Under the pieces are notes generated by a model, which saw only the letters and a list, made by a program, of their open reading frames with translations, ran no database searches and was not told the DNA's origin. Shown in pieces: positions 35,044-43,002 of a stretch of 64,000 nucleotides of DNA. The DNA is taken from contig CBDDCH010000002.1 of assembly GCA_965226215.1 (NCBI GenBank), positions 2,976,001 to 3,040,000 on the forward strand, read 5' to 3'. The DNA comes from G963668345 sp965226215 (lineage in GTDB: Bacteria; Acidobacteriota; Terriglobia; Bryobacterales; UBA6623). The position numbers and the translations under genes were made by a program. Each line of letters begins with the position of its first letter. Position 1 is the stretch's first letter.

Positions 35044-36525
35044 TTAGGCAAGTCGCCGAGCGATGAACCAGCAACCCGCGGCAGCCAGCACGGTACCCCA
35101 CCAAAACCACTCGCCGAAGCGAGCAAACCAGGTCATCCGAGAAGAGTAGTTAAACCGCCCAGCCAAGACGCCTTCTTCGTAGGAAGGCAGCTTAACCACA
35201 ACGCGGCCGGCCGGATCAATGATGCTGGTGATGCCGTCGTTGGTTGCTCTGAGCAGCCAGCGAGCGTTTTCCACGGCCCGCATACGGGCTATTAACAGGT
35301 GCTGGTCGCGGGCCGCCGACTGACCGTACCAGCTATCGTTTGAGATGTTGACGAGTACTTCGGCGCCGCTGTCGACAAACCGCCGCACGCCGCGGGCAAA
35401 GACCGACTCGTAGCAAATAAAAGTGCCCACTTGGTGCGTCCCTACTTCGGCCACCGCCACCTCACTTCCCGGCACAAAATCTCCCGCCTCGAGGGTGACC
35501 TTGTCGATGAAGTAAGAAAACGGCCAAGGGACGAACTCACCAAAGGGGACGAGGAAGATCTTGTCGTACCGGGAAACCATTCTTCCGGTCGGGTCGAGCG
35601 TCACCGCGGTGTTGAGAGGACGGCGTTCCGCCGACGGCTCGAAGTCGACGGCGTTAAAGATCAAATAAGCGTCGGTCTTGCGCGCCAAACGCTCCATGAA
35701 CGAGCGATAGGAAGGGTCCGCGAAAAAGTATCCGGAGAGCGGATATTCAGGCCAGATGACGAGCTCCGGAGAGACCGACTCCGAGGAGGCGGCCGCTTCG
35801 GTGGAAAGAAACTCCATTCTGTCGAGATGCTCGGCCAGGCGGCGGCGGGACCAGCCTCGACCGGCTAGCTCGTCCGGATTGACATTGGGCTGGATCAGAC
35901 GAACCCCTGTGTCCCCGATTTCGGGCGCTGGCAAAGCCGGGAGCAAGTAAAGCGCCGGCAGCAGCACGAGCCAGGCAAGCTGACGACGTGGTTTCCGCAA
36001 CAGAGCCGACGCCAAGGCGATGTTCATCAAAGCCAAGACAAATGAAACGCCGTAGACCCCCGTGTGGGGCGCCAGACGCGCCAGGACCGACATGGAGATT
36101 CCCGCATTTCCAAGATGAAGCCAGGTGAAACCAAGATATTGGTGGGTCCCTTCGAGCGCCACCCAAAGCGCCGCCACCGCCGGGATCGCCCAGCGCGTTC
36201 TAAGCAGCGGCGCTGCCAGCACGGAAAACAGCCCCAGGTGCAATCCCTTCACTAAGAAAAACCCAACGAAGATCGCGGCCGCGGCGGGGGCCGGCAAATG
36301 GGCGTAGCGGTGCATGACATCGTAGATCCAATAGCACGCGCCGCCCCAGAAGATCGCCCCGGCGAGCCAGCCCAGCAGAAACTGTTTCCGGCTCCCGGAC
36401 TCGCGACTAATGGCGAGCAGAAGCGGAACGAGGGACACCGGCCCCAGTAAGGAGTAGCCGAAAGAAGGGAACATCAGGACTTGCAGCAGGCCGCTTGCGG
36501 CGGCGAGAAGATAGCAATACCTCAC
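35044..36525 (-). CDS. lnt: Apolipoprotein N-acyltransferase
   Basis: 493 aa. The N-terminal ~200 residues form six or seven membrane helices (LLQVLMFPSFGYSLLGPVSLVPLLLA, WALEGTHQYLGFTWLHLGNA-type segment). A periplasmic nitrilase domain follows, with the Glu-Lys-Cys triad: Glu in LVIWPEYPL, Lys in YDKIFLVPFGEFVPWP and Cys in FICYESVF. A final membrane helix ends the protein. It transfers an acyl chain to the N-terminal Cys of lipoproteins, the last step of lipoprotein maturation. Confidence 0.95.
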   Translation of the reverse strand: MRYCYLLAAASGLLQVLMFPSFGYSLLGPVSLVPLLLAISRESGSRKQFLLGWLAGAIFWGGACYWIYDVMHRYAHLPAPAAAAIFVGFFLVKGLHLGLFSVLAAPLLRTRWAIPAVAALWVALEGTHQYLGFTWLHLGNAGISMSVLARLAPHTGVYGVSFVLALMNIALASALLRKPRRQLAWLVLLPALYLLPALPAPEIGDTGVRLIQPNVNPDELAGRGWSRRRLAEHLDRMEFLSTEAAASSESVSPELVIWPEYPLSGYFFADPSYRSFMERLARKTDAYLIFNAVDFEPSAERRPLNTAVTLDPTGRMVSRYDKIFLVPFGEFVPWPFSYFIDKVTLEAGDFVPGSEVAVAEVGTHQVGTFICYESVFARGVRRFVDSGAEVLVNISNDSWYGQSAARDQHLLIARMRAVENARWLLRATNDGITSIIDPAGRVVVKLPSYEEGVLAGRFNYSSRMTWFARFGEWFWWGTVLAAAGCWFIARRLA

Positions 36526-37115
36526 GGGCTAAGGGGTAGCGGCCTCATCCTCACTGAGAGCCAGTCTGCTCCAGAAGCAGCGTGGCTGCGCATTATTCAC
36601 ATTAGAAGGGATCCACAGGCGAGACGTGGGGTGCCCCTTCACCGTACCCCGCCGTGGCCGTTCAAACAATTGCTCAGCGAATTCCACGCTTTGTTGCGGT
36701 AAGCGCCACGCTTGGTAGCGGTAGACAACGTACGCAGTGTAGCTGAAGTGGGTTAGAAACACGAAGGAGGTCGCGTGTCAGCGGAACACACGGCCCGTCA
36801 ATGAACTGGCCCAGGAGCTTCTAACTGCTCAAAGGCCCGATACACTCCGATGACAACGGCAAATTCCCGCCAGTCTACCAGTTACTAGTGGACTGTTCTG
36901 GAGGCGAGTTCACTATCGATTCGGAAAATGTCGGGCTCGAAAGCCCGACACAGCACGCTGAAAGCGTGCGCCACAAAAGAATCGGGCGCTTTCACACAGC
37001 TCGTAGCGGCTTTTGCTCCGCCCCGCCCTGACCGGAGTAGCTCAGCAGGCTTGTCGCTGCGGACGACTGTTGCTTGGGGGTGGGTCGTGCACCGGCACCC
37101 GTCCCCGGGGGCCGG
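36526..37115. other. Intergenic stretch with palindromic repeats
   Basis: Between lnt and transketolase. The repeat at 36885-36970 is the only recognisable feature. Around 37060-37115 the sequence is GC-rich without a gene. Confidence 0.5.
36885..36970. repeat. Palindromic repeat unit with MITE-like left end
   Basis: Starts ACTAGTGGACTGTTCT (related to the ends at 8793 and 30837) and contains two adjacent hairpins: GTCGGGCT-CGAA-AGCCCGAC (36930-36949) and GCACGCT-GAA-AGCGTGC (36953-36969). Confidence 0.6.
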
Positions 37116-38975
37116 TCAACCGACGAGACTCTTGACTTTCGCAACGATGTAGCGGGCCGAAATTCCGAACTTGTCGAGCAGCTCGGCTGGCTTGCCGCTG
37201 CGGGCGATGCCTCCGACGGCGAGTTTGTGGACTTCGGCCTTTTCCGTGGCCAGCGCCGCCAGTACGGCGTCCCCGATGCCGCCGTGGGGGTAGTGGTCTT
37301 CGACCGTGACGACCAGCCCGTTCGTAGCACGAGCTGCTTCCGCCAAGGTCTCGCGGTCGATCGGTTGCACGCTGAAGAGATCGATCACGCGAATCGCGAT
37401 GCCTTCGCTTGCGAGCTGCTCGTGGGCGGACAAAGCTTCGAACAAAGTCACGCCGGCTGCAATAACCGTGGCCCGGTCGTTGTCGCTCTGGCGGAGCACC
37501 TTGCTCTTGCCCACCGCGAACGGCTCGTCGGCGGCATAGATGACGGGCGTTTTGGGGCGGCTGGTTCTGACGTATACCGGCCCCTGGGTCTCGGCGGCAA
37601 GCACGATCGCCCTCCAAGCGCTGGTGCCATCGCTCGGGTAGAGCACGGTGTAGTTCGGCTGGGCGCAGGTCATGGCAATATCTTCGAGGCCCATTTGCGA
37701 AGGACCGTCCTCGCCGATTGAAACACCGACGTGGGTGCCTACGAATTTCACATTGGCACTGCTCACGGCGGCCATGCGCATAAAGTCGTAGGCTCGGGAA
37801 AGAAAGGCAGCAAAACTCGCCGCGAAGGGGATCTTCCCTCGGGCGGCAAGCCCGATCGCCATCCCGACCATGTTCTGCTCAGCAATGAAACCCTGGAAGA
37901 AGCGCTCGGGCGAAGTCTTTTCCGTATCCTGCGTAAAGGTCGAGTTCTTCACGTCGCCATCGAGAGCAACGATTCTGGGATCGGTCCCCGCGAGGGCTGC
38001 CAGCGCCGCCCCAAAGGCTTGCCGAGTGGCAACCTGATCTCCCAAAGAGTAGGAAGGTCCGGGAGGCGGGGCCGGTTCGGGCAGGCGGATAGCGTTCGAA
38101 GCGGGCGATTTGGGAGTCCAACAAAAGTCCGTTCCGCTGAGTTGGGCCTCGAGCTGCTGCAGCGCTTCGTCTGTTTGCTCGCCTTTGGGGAACGGCTTTC
38201 CGTGCCAACCATCTTTGTTCTCGGCGAAGGCGATACCCTTGCCTTTGAAGGTACGGGCCAGGACAGCCGTTGGCCGATCGGTAGTCTTTGCGGCTTGTCC
38301 AAAGGCGGTGAGCAAATCCTCGATGTCGTGCCCGTCTACCACCAGCGCTTGCCACCCGAATGCCTGCCAACGAGCCTGGTGTGCGTCCATGTTGTGCTCG
38401 AGCATCGTGGGTGCGCTTTGCCCGAGACGGTTGACATCCACGATGGCGCAAAGGTTGCTCAGGCTACGGTGCGCCGCCATCGCGGCGGCTTCCCAGACCG
38501 AACCTTCCGCGCACTCGCCATCGCCAAGCAGCACATAGACGCGCTGGTCGCGACCATCGAGCTGAGCGTTCAAGGCGATCCCGAGGCCGGCCGAAAGGCC
38601 TTGGCCAAGCGAACCCGTAGCTACGTCCACAAAGGGCAATGTGGTGGGTGGGTGGCCCTCCAGGTCGCAGTCGACTTTGCGAAGGTGCAACAAATCTTCC
38701 ACCGGAATATAGCCGGCCTCCGCCCAGGCGGCGTACAAGGCCGGCGCGGCGTGGCCTTTCGAAAGAACGAAGACATCGTTAGCCGGGTTGGCGGGATCGG
38801 CCGGGTCGTAACGCATCACGGAGAAAAACAGGGCCGACATGATCTCGGCGATGGAAGCGCAACTGGTCGGGTGGCCGCTGCCCGCCTCCGTCGTCGATCG
38901 AATGGAGTGAATCCTCACACGCGTGGCCTTATCCTTGAGGCCTGTGAGGAGTTGCGTTGAGGCTTCGATGGACAT
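37116..38975 (-). CDS. tkt: Transketolase
   Basis: 619 aa, single-chain transketolase: N-terminal TPP domain with SIRSTTEAGSGHPTSC, VLSKGHAAPALYAA and the diphosphate motif GDGECAEGSVWEAA...VDVNRLGQS. A Pyr domain begins ATRQAFGAALAALAG and contains GFIAEQNMVGMAIGLA and HVGVSIGEDGPSQMGLEDI. The C-terminal domain includes TVEDHYPHGGIGDAVL. It transfers two-carbon units between sugar phosphates in the pentose phosphate pathway. Monocistronic. Confidence 0.95.
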   Translation of the reverse strand: MSIEASTQLLTGLKDKATRVRIHSIRSTTEAGSGHPTSCASIAEIMSALFFSVMRYDPADPANPANDVFVLSKGHAAPALYAAWAEAGYIPVEDLLHLRKVDCDLEGHPPTTLPFVDVATGSLGQGLSAGLGIALNAQLDGRDQRVYVLLGDGECAEGSVWEAAAMAAHRSLSNLCAIVDVNRLGQSAPTMLEHNMDAHQARWQAFGWQALVVDGHDIEDLLTAFGQAAKTTDRPTAVLARTFKGKGIAFAENKDGWHGKPFPKGEQTDEALQQLEAQLSGTDFCWTPKSPASNAIRLPEPAPPPGPSYSLGDQVATRQAFGAALAALAGTDPRIVALDGDVKNSTFTQDTEKTSPERFFQGFIAEQNMVGMAIGLAARGKIPFAASFAAFLSRAYDFMRMAAVSSANVKFVGTHVGVSIGEDGPSQMGLEDIAMTCAQPNYTVLYPSDGTSAWRAIVLAAETQGPVYVRTSRPKTPVIYAADEPFAVGKSKVLRQSDNDRATVIAAGVTLFEALSAHEQLASEGIAIRVIDLFSVQPIDRETLAEAARATNGLVVTVEDHYPHGGIGDAVLAALATEKAEVHKLAVGGIARSGKPAELLDKFGISARYIVAKVKSLVG

Positions 38976-39619
38976 TGCTGGATCTCCGGGCTACGAAAAA
39001 GAGTCGATGGATTCTAAGAACGAAATGATGTTCGGAATGCCTGGTTTGAACAGCTGTCCGAAAGATAAGTACGCAGTGTATCATCTTGCACGACACCCCT
39101 ACGTACACGCAGCTTTCTCATCAGCGCGGCTGGGTACTGTCAGGCGGGAAGCTGTTGAGCCGCGACGGTGAACGGCCGTGAAAAAATCACTTCACCCTCA
39201 GATTCGCCTACGCGGGCGCAATGAATTGCGCCCCAGCGTCAACAAGAGTGTCGACGCGGCAGACGTAGGCGTCTGCGTCACAACGTCAGACACCCAAAGC
39301 CCAACGTTGCAGCACCCAGCGTAAGGCAACAACCGCGCTCGTGGCGCAGGTCCCCAGACCTGCCGTGTCTGTACTCCTACCGACACCTGTTTTCGAGCTG
39401 CCTACATGCAAGGAATGACTGTGACGGCTGGTGACAAAAGCGGTCTAACTACGCCTCGACCTTCACGGCCAAGTAGGACCACCCGGTCCACCTGGGTCCA
39501 GGTTTTAGGAACTTTAACTCGATCCGGCCCATGATGGAAAAATCTTGCGTGACCAATCACGGCAGTGGGAACAATGCGCGCCTGACTGGCGATCGCGACT
39601 TTCGCGAGGGTGCCTAACA
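38976..39619. other. Intergenic stretch with palindrome cluster
   Basis: No gene between transketolase and tRNA-Ser(UGA). Palindromes cluster at 39214-39363. A run of short frames at 39400-39600 has no family signature. Confidence 0.5.
39214..39363. repeat. Cluster of three different palindromes
   Basis: GGGCGCAATGAATTGCGCCC (39214-39233), a GCAGACG-TAGG-CGTCTGC hairpin within 39252-39280, and GCAGGTC-CCCA-GACCTGC (39346-39363). The arms differ between hairpins while each is self-complementary. Confidence 0.65.
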
Positions 39620-39709
39620 TGGCGGAGGAAGAGGGATTCGAACCCCCGAGCGAGTTGCCCCGCTAACGGTTTTCAAGACCGCCGCCTTCGACCACTCGGC
39701 CATTCCTCC
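39620..39709 (-). tRNA. tRNA-Ser (UGA)
   Basis: Minus-strand cloverleaf: acceptor GGAGGAA pairs with TTCCTCC, anticodon loop CTTGAAA gives UGA, a long class II variable arm, T-loop GGTTCGAATCC and encoded 3' GCCA. 90 nt. Confidence 0.95.
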
Positions 39710-39794
39710 AAGGCTATTGTAACCTAGGCGATGGCGATGCTCTTTCACTCACCGACCGACGAAGATAGCCGGAATTTCTCATGAGAAAACCCTC

Positions 39795-39818
39795 GGGGCA
39801 GGCCGCTGCGCCTGCCCC
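39795..39818. repeat. Palindrome between the two tRNA-Ser genes
   Basis: GGGGCAGG and CCTGCCCC arms around an 8-nt loop, followed by CAAAAGG. It sits in the 233-bp divergent tRNA intergenic region and belongs to the same class as the other hairpins in the window. Confidence 0.5.
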
Positions 39819-39942
39819 CAAAAGGTTTCGACGAAAAAGCGGTCTAGCAACTCCCGGTACGACCGGGAACCAGCCGGGACCTATGCCGGTGACGACGTCC
39901 TGAAGCCTCCGTTCAAGCTAGTATAGGAAATAGCTCTCTTGC

Positions 39943-40032
39943 GGTGAGGTGCGAGAGTGGTTGAATCGGGCGGTCTCGAAAACCGTTGAGCCTTCACGGG
40001 TTCCGTGGGTTCGAATCCCACCCTCACCGCCA
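39943..40032 (+). tRNA. tRNA-Ser (CGA)
   Basis: Acceptor GGTGAGG pairs with CCTCACC, anticodon loop CTCGAAA gives CGA, long variable arm, T-arm GGGTTCGAATCCC, encoded CCA. Its last 18 nt plus three downstream bases are duplicated at 56599-56619. Confidence 0.95.
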
Positions 40033-40035
40033 CAA
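40015..40035 (+). other. Left attachment site (attL) of a putative island
   Basis: 21 bp from the T-arm through CCA and CAA, identical to 56599-56619. tRNA 3' ends are standard targets of tyrosine recombinases. Confidence 0.7.
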
Positions 40036-40157
40036 GTTTCTAAACTTCTTGTTTGCAATCAGTTAAACAACCTGCAGCATCGTGGTGTCGGCAAAGTTCT
40101 GAAACTAGACACCATAGGCCACACTGTGGGGCCGCTTTGATTTTGGGAGGCCGGACA

Positions 40158-40238
40158 GTGATTGCACAGAAGCGCATCCGCATCATCAAGAAAATCCGCG
40201 AATCAAGCGGCACCTGGCGCTTCGTATCTCTACCCCCG
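40158..40238 (+). pseudogene. Possible N-terminal relic of a phage-type integrase
   Basis: GTG at 40158 opens VIAQKRIRIIKKIRESSGTW, then RFVSLPP, resembling the N-terminal segment of acidobacterial tyrosine recombinases (basic residues, then x-G-x-W-R/K-F). The match ends at about 40238 and the following frame is Ser/Thr/Pro-rich. It lies 123 bp beyond the tRNA, where an island integrase would be expected. Weak, short evidence. Confidence 0.3.
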
Positions 40239-40884
40239 CTGATATCCGTGCCCTACCAGGCCACATACATATTGACCTCATCCACAACCCACGCTACGTT
40301 ACGAGAGAGCAGCGCCTCCCATCGGCCTCTACCAGCACACGGGCTTCCTCCGACCGCTCAAGCCTCCACAACTGCTCAAGTCCTCTCCATGCCCAGCACA
40401 CAAACCAAACAACACAATCCTGCCTGTCCCGCGTGCAACTCCGCCTCCCTATCATACGCAAAGAAAACCACGCAACCAGACTCGCCGAACTGGTGCTACC
40501 CACATCACCGACCAACAAAAAACAGCATGAGACGCTTCAACACTTCATGCCCGTCAATGATTCGGTCATCGTAGCTGTCGAGGTACCGATTTTCATCACA
40601 CACGACGACATCACCTACTACCGAAGGCGCGGATTCGATCTCAACTTCGAGAGCAACCTTATCACCGAGCACACCGACTTCCTGCAGATCCGCAACGGCT
40701 ACCTCCACATCCTCGACGACAAGCCTGAAGCCCGAAAAGAAAAGCACGCACACGTACAGCTCACGATTTACGCACTCGCGTTGAGCCGCAGAGCTAGCCT
40801 TCCCCTCAAAAACTTCAAGTGTGCGTGGTTTGACGAGAGGGACTACTTCGAGTTCTTCCCGCTCAAGGCCGTGTATCAACCTAA

Positions 40885-42605
40885 CCCGCATTTCTCACCA
40901 GTGGCTTTGCGAAGGGTTGAGGGAGCCGAAATAGGGGCGGAAGGTCGGAATCAACCCTGGCCAGGGGGGCGAGGGCCTCGGCGGGGCGCTCCACACCGCC
41001 GACAGTGGTCCGCGAAAGTCCGTTTTTCGGGTTGTTCCCGATTTTAGAAACACTTAGCCATTCGGCTTCCTGGGCCGCCGTTTTTTGTTTCGCTCCGTGT
41101 TATCAAACAGTTGCTAATCCCGGCGGACGCAGGGCCCGATACACCGCCCAGAACGCCTGCTCATAGGGGTAGCCGCCGGCCAGCGACAGATACACCCGCC
41201 GCACGCTCACCTTCACCTGCGCGCCGATCTTCAACAACCCCCGCCGGATCGTCTCCGTCTGCGCCCGCGCCCACACCGTGCCCTGCAGCCCCAGCCGCCT
41301 GAGCGCCGCCATCAACACATAGGCCAGCGACGATAGATACAGCCGCAGCTGATTGGCCCGCAGCGTCTCCGTGCTCATGCGATCGCTGAACAGACTCAAC
41401 TGCTCCTTGATGCGATTCTCCGCCTCCCCGCGCCCGCAGTAGAGTTGCTCGTACAGCTGCTGCGCCGGCCGGCTCTCGGCATCCAGCGAGGTCACCACAT
41501 AGCGCGGATTCTCCTTGCCCGCAAGCTGTTCGGCTTTGGCCACCACCCGCCGCGCCCGGCTCCAACTCCGCCGCGTCTGATACTCGAACTCCGTAAACAC
41601 CCGCGCCGGCTTCCCCGTCCGCTGTTGCCGCTCGGCGGCCGCCCCCATCTGCTCAGCAATCATTTCCCGCAAGCGTTCGTTGCGCGCCAGCCCCAGCACG
41701 TAATCCACCCCGTTCTCCTCGCACCAGCTCATCAACTCGTCGCGACAAAACCCGGAATCACCGCGCACGATGATGCGCACCTCCGGCCAGGCTTCCCGGA
41801 TCTGCGCCACGATCCGCTCCAGCTCCTCGACGCTGCCCGCCGCCGCGTCTTGATTCGACACCCGCTGCCGGGCACACAACAGGTGCTGGCCGCAAAAAAT
41901 GTACAGCGGCAGATAGCAATAGTGTCTGTAGTAACCGTGAAAGAAACGCCCCTCCTGCTGCCCGTGCAAGGGCGTATCGGTGACGTCGATATCGAGAATG
42001 ATCTCCTCGGGCGGCTCGGGGTGCGCTTCCACAAACACGTCCACCAGCAGGCGGTCGATCGCTTCGCTGTCACAGCGGATCTTCTTGTAGCGGTCCACGC
42101 CGTCGGTCGTGCGTTCCAGCCGGTGCAGCGTCGACTTGCCGGCCAACGGCTTGCCGCGATCACGCTCTTGCTTGCGCTTCTGCCCTTCCAAGTCGCTCTT
42201 GCCGGCCAGCAGCGCCAGCACAGGATCGGAGCGCAACTCGTCGTGATCGTTGAGATCCTCATAGCCCAGCGCCAGCGCGTAGACCCGCTGCGAGACCAGC
42301 TCCCCGACCTGGTGCTCGATCAGCTGGGGATCGCGCCGGTCTTCGAAGCAGGCGGCCACCCGCGGCAGCAGGTTGATGCGCCGGTCGACCTCGCGCAACA
42401 GCAGCGCGCCGCCGTCGGAGCTGATCACCCCGCCGTCAAACTGGGCGCTCACCTGGCGGCGAAAGTGCCTGGCAAACGACAAGCTCGATTGGCTACACTC
42501 TGTTACCGGAGGGCTGCTGGTCTTCTGTGGCGCTAACGTTTTGTCCATAAACGTTTTATGCCACAACCGGCAGCCCTTTTCCTACCCCCTGGTGAAATAT
42601 GCAGG
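40885..42605 (-). mobile_element. IS1380-family insertion sequence, copy 1
   Basis: 1721 bp. Ends CCCGCATTTCTCACCAG (left) and the complement of CCTGCATATTTCACCAG (right), 14 of 17 matching. Flanked by the exact 4-bp duplication CTAA (40881-40884 and 42606-42609). The ends resemble those of MITEs A and B. Confidence 0.92.
41103..42548 (-). CDS. IS1380-family transposase (copy 1)
   Basis: 481 aa from ATG 42548 (MDKTLAPQKT). N-terminal QFDGGVISSDGGALLLREVD, the DDE core with ILDIDVTDTPLHGQQEGRFF and IIVRGDSGFCRDELMSWCE, then YCGRGEAENRIKEQLSLFSDR with the catalytic Glu, and MSTETLRANQLRLYLSSLAY. Full length with no interruption, so potentially active. Confidence 0.95.
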   Translation of the reverse strand: MDKTLAPQKTSSPPVTECSQSSLSFARHFRRQVSAQFDGGVISSDGGALLLREVDRRINLLPRVAACFEDRRDPQLIEHQVGELVSQRVYALALGYEDLNDHDELRSDPVLALLAGKSDLEGQKRKQERDRGKPLAGKSTLHRLERTTDGVDRYKKIRCDSEAIDRLLVDVFVEAHPEPPEEIILDIDVTDTPLHGQQEGRFFHGYYRHYCYLPLYIFCGQHLLCARQRVSNQDAAAGSVEELERIVAQIREAWPEVRIIVRGDSGFCRDELMSWCEENGVDYVLGLARNERLREMIAEQMGAAAERQQRTGKPARVFTEFEYQTRRSWSRARRVVAKAEQLAGKENPRYVVTSLDAESRPAQQLYEQLYCGRGEAENRIKEQLSLFSDRMSTETLRANQLRLYLSSLAYVLMAALRRLGLQGTVWARAQTETIRRGLLKIGAQVKVSVRRVYLSLAGGYPYEQAFWAVYRALRPPGLATV

Positions 42606-42631
42606 CTAAAGCAAGACCAACAACCCACTGA

Positions 42632-43002
42632 AGCTTAATCTGCTATATCAACATCCGGAAGGTTCATCGACTGCTCTGTCAAGGTTACACCGACGTGGTG
42701 GACGCCTGTGCCGGTTCAGCCGGAACGGGAGAGTGGGCGCTCCGCGTTAGTGTAAGATGCCGCCCTGCGGGCGGGGATTTTCAAGGCCTCCGAGGAAGGA
42801 AGCCTCCCGACGTTGGGATTGCTACTCCGCCGTGGAACGGAGCCCGTTCGCGGAGGCGTATTTGAACCCTACGGTGAGCAAACGCAACGAAGTCATGGCG
42901 GGCTTATCGCCTGCTTGGGCCCGTCAGGTGGCGAGAAAAGCGCACGGATGTCTACACGCACGTGCTGAACCGCGGACGGGGCTGGATGCAGGACCCAGGT
43001 AG
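42632..43002. other. Stretch between IS1380 and the kinase gene
   Basis: Holds the integrase relic (42944-43000). The 42860-42905 sequence TTGAACCCTACGGTGAGC... ACGAAGTCATGGCGGGC closely matches the target region of the IS1-type transposon (11846-11853 joined to 14753-14800), showing a dispersed repeat. No intact gene. Confidence 0.5.
42944..43000 (+). pseudogene. C-terminal relic of an integron-type integrase
   Basis: Frame TDVYTHVLNRGRGWMQDPG matches the Tyr-nucleophile terminus of IntI-type recombinases (xYTHVLNRGxxGVxSP). Nothing of the catalytic Arg/His region is present. No attC-like array is seen nearby. Confidence 0.45.

Larger units (their letters stand above)
40433..42631 (+). pseudogene. 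PD-(D/E)XK nuclease-like protein, interrupted by IS1380 near its end
   Basis: From GTG 40433: RLAELVLPTSPTNKKQHETL, VNDSVIVAVEVPIFITHDDI, and the candidate nuclease core EHTDFLQIRNGYLHILDDKP (Asp, then D-x-K), followed by QLTIYALALSRRASLPLKNF and KCAWFDERDYFEFFPLKAVYQP. The IS1380 element enters at codon 150. Removing it and one CTAA restores the ending KARPTTH-stop at 42631, about 158 aa. With the IS present, the frame reads on into the element to a stop at 41047. The protein resembles short Cas4/RecB-like nucleases found on archaeal and bacterial mobile elements; the exact start is uncertain. Confidence 0.65.

Noticed and set aside
37731..38960. 409-codon open frame on the plus strand opposite transketolase
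   Set aside because: It is an antisense shadow of the GC-rich tkt gene; composition is Arg/Gly-rich and has no domain, while the minus strand encodes a textbook transketolase.
39214..39363. Integron attC array
   Set aside because: The three hairpins are close together but lack attC core sites (GTTRRRY) and cassettes, and the IntI relic is 3.6 kb away inside another unit.
41445..42536. 363-codon frame opposite the IS1380 transposase
   Set aside because: Antisense shadow, His/Leu/Pro-rich, no family features.
42757..43002. 81-codon plus-strand ORF with NPTVSKRNEVMAGLSP
   Set aside because: The segment is a dispersed repeat seen also near 14760; the apparent protein is probably translated repeat rather than a gene.
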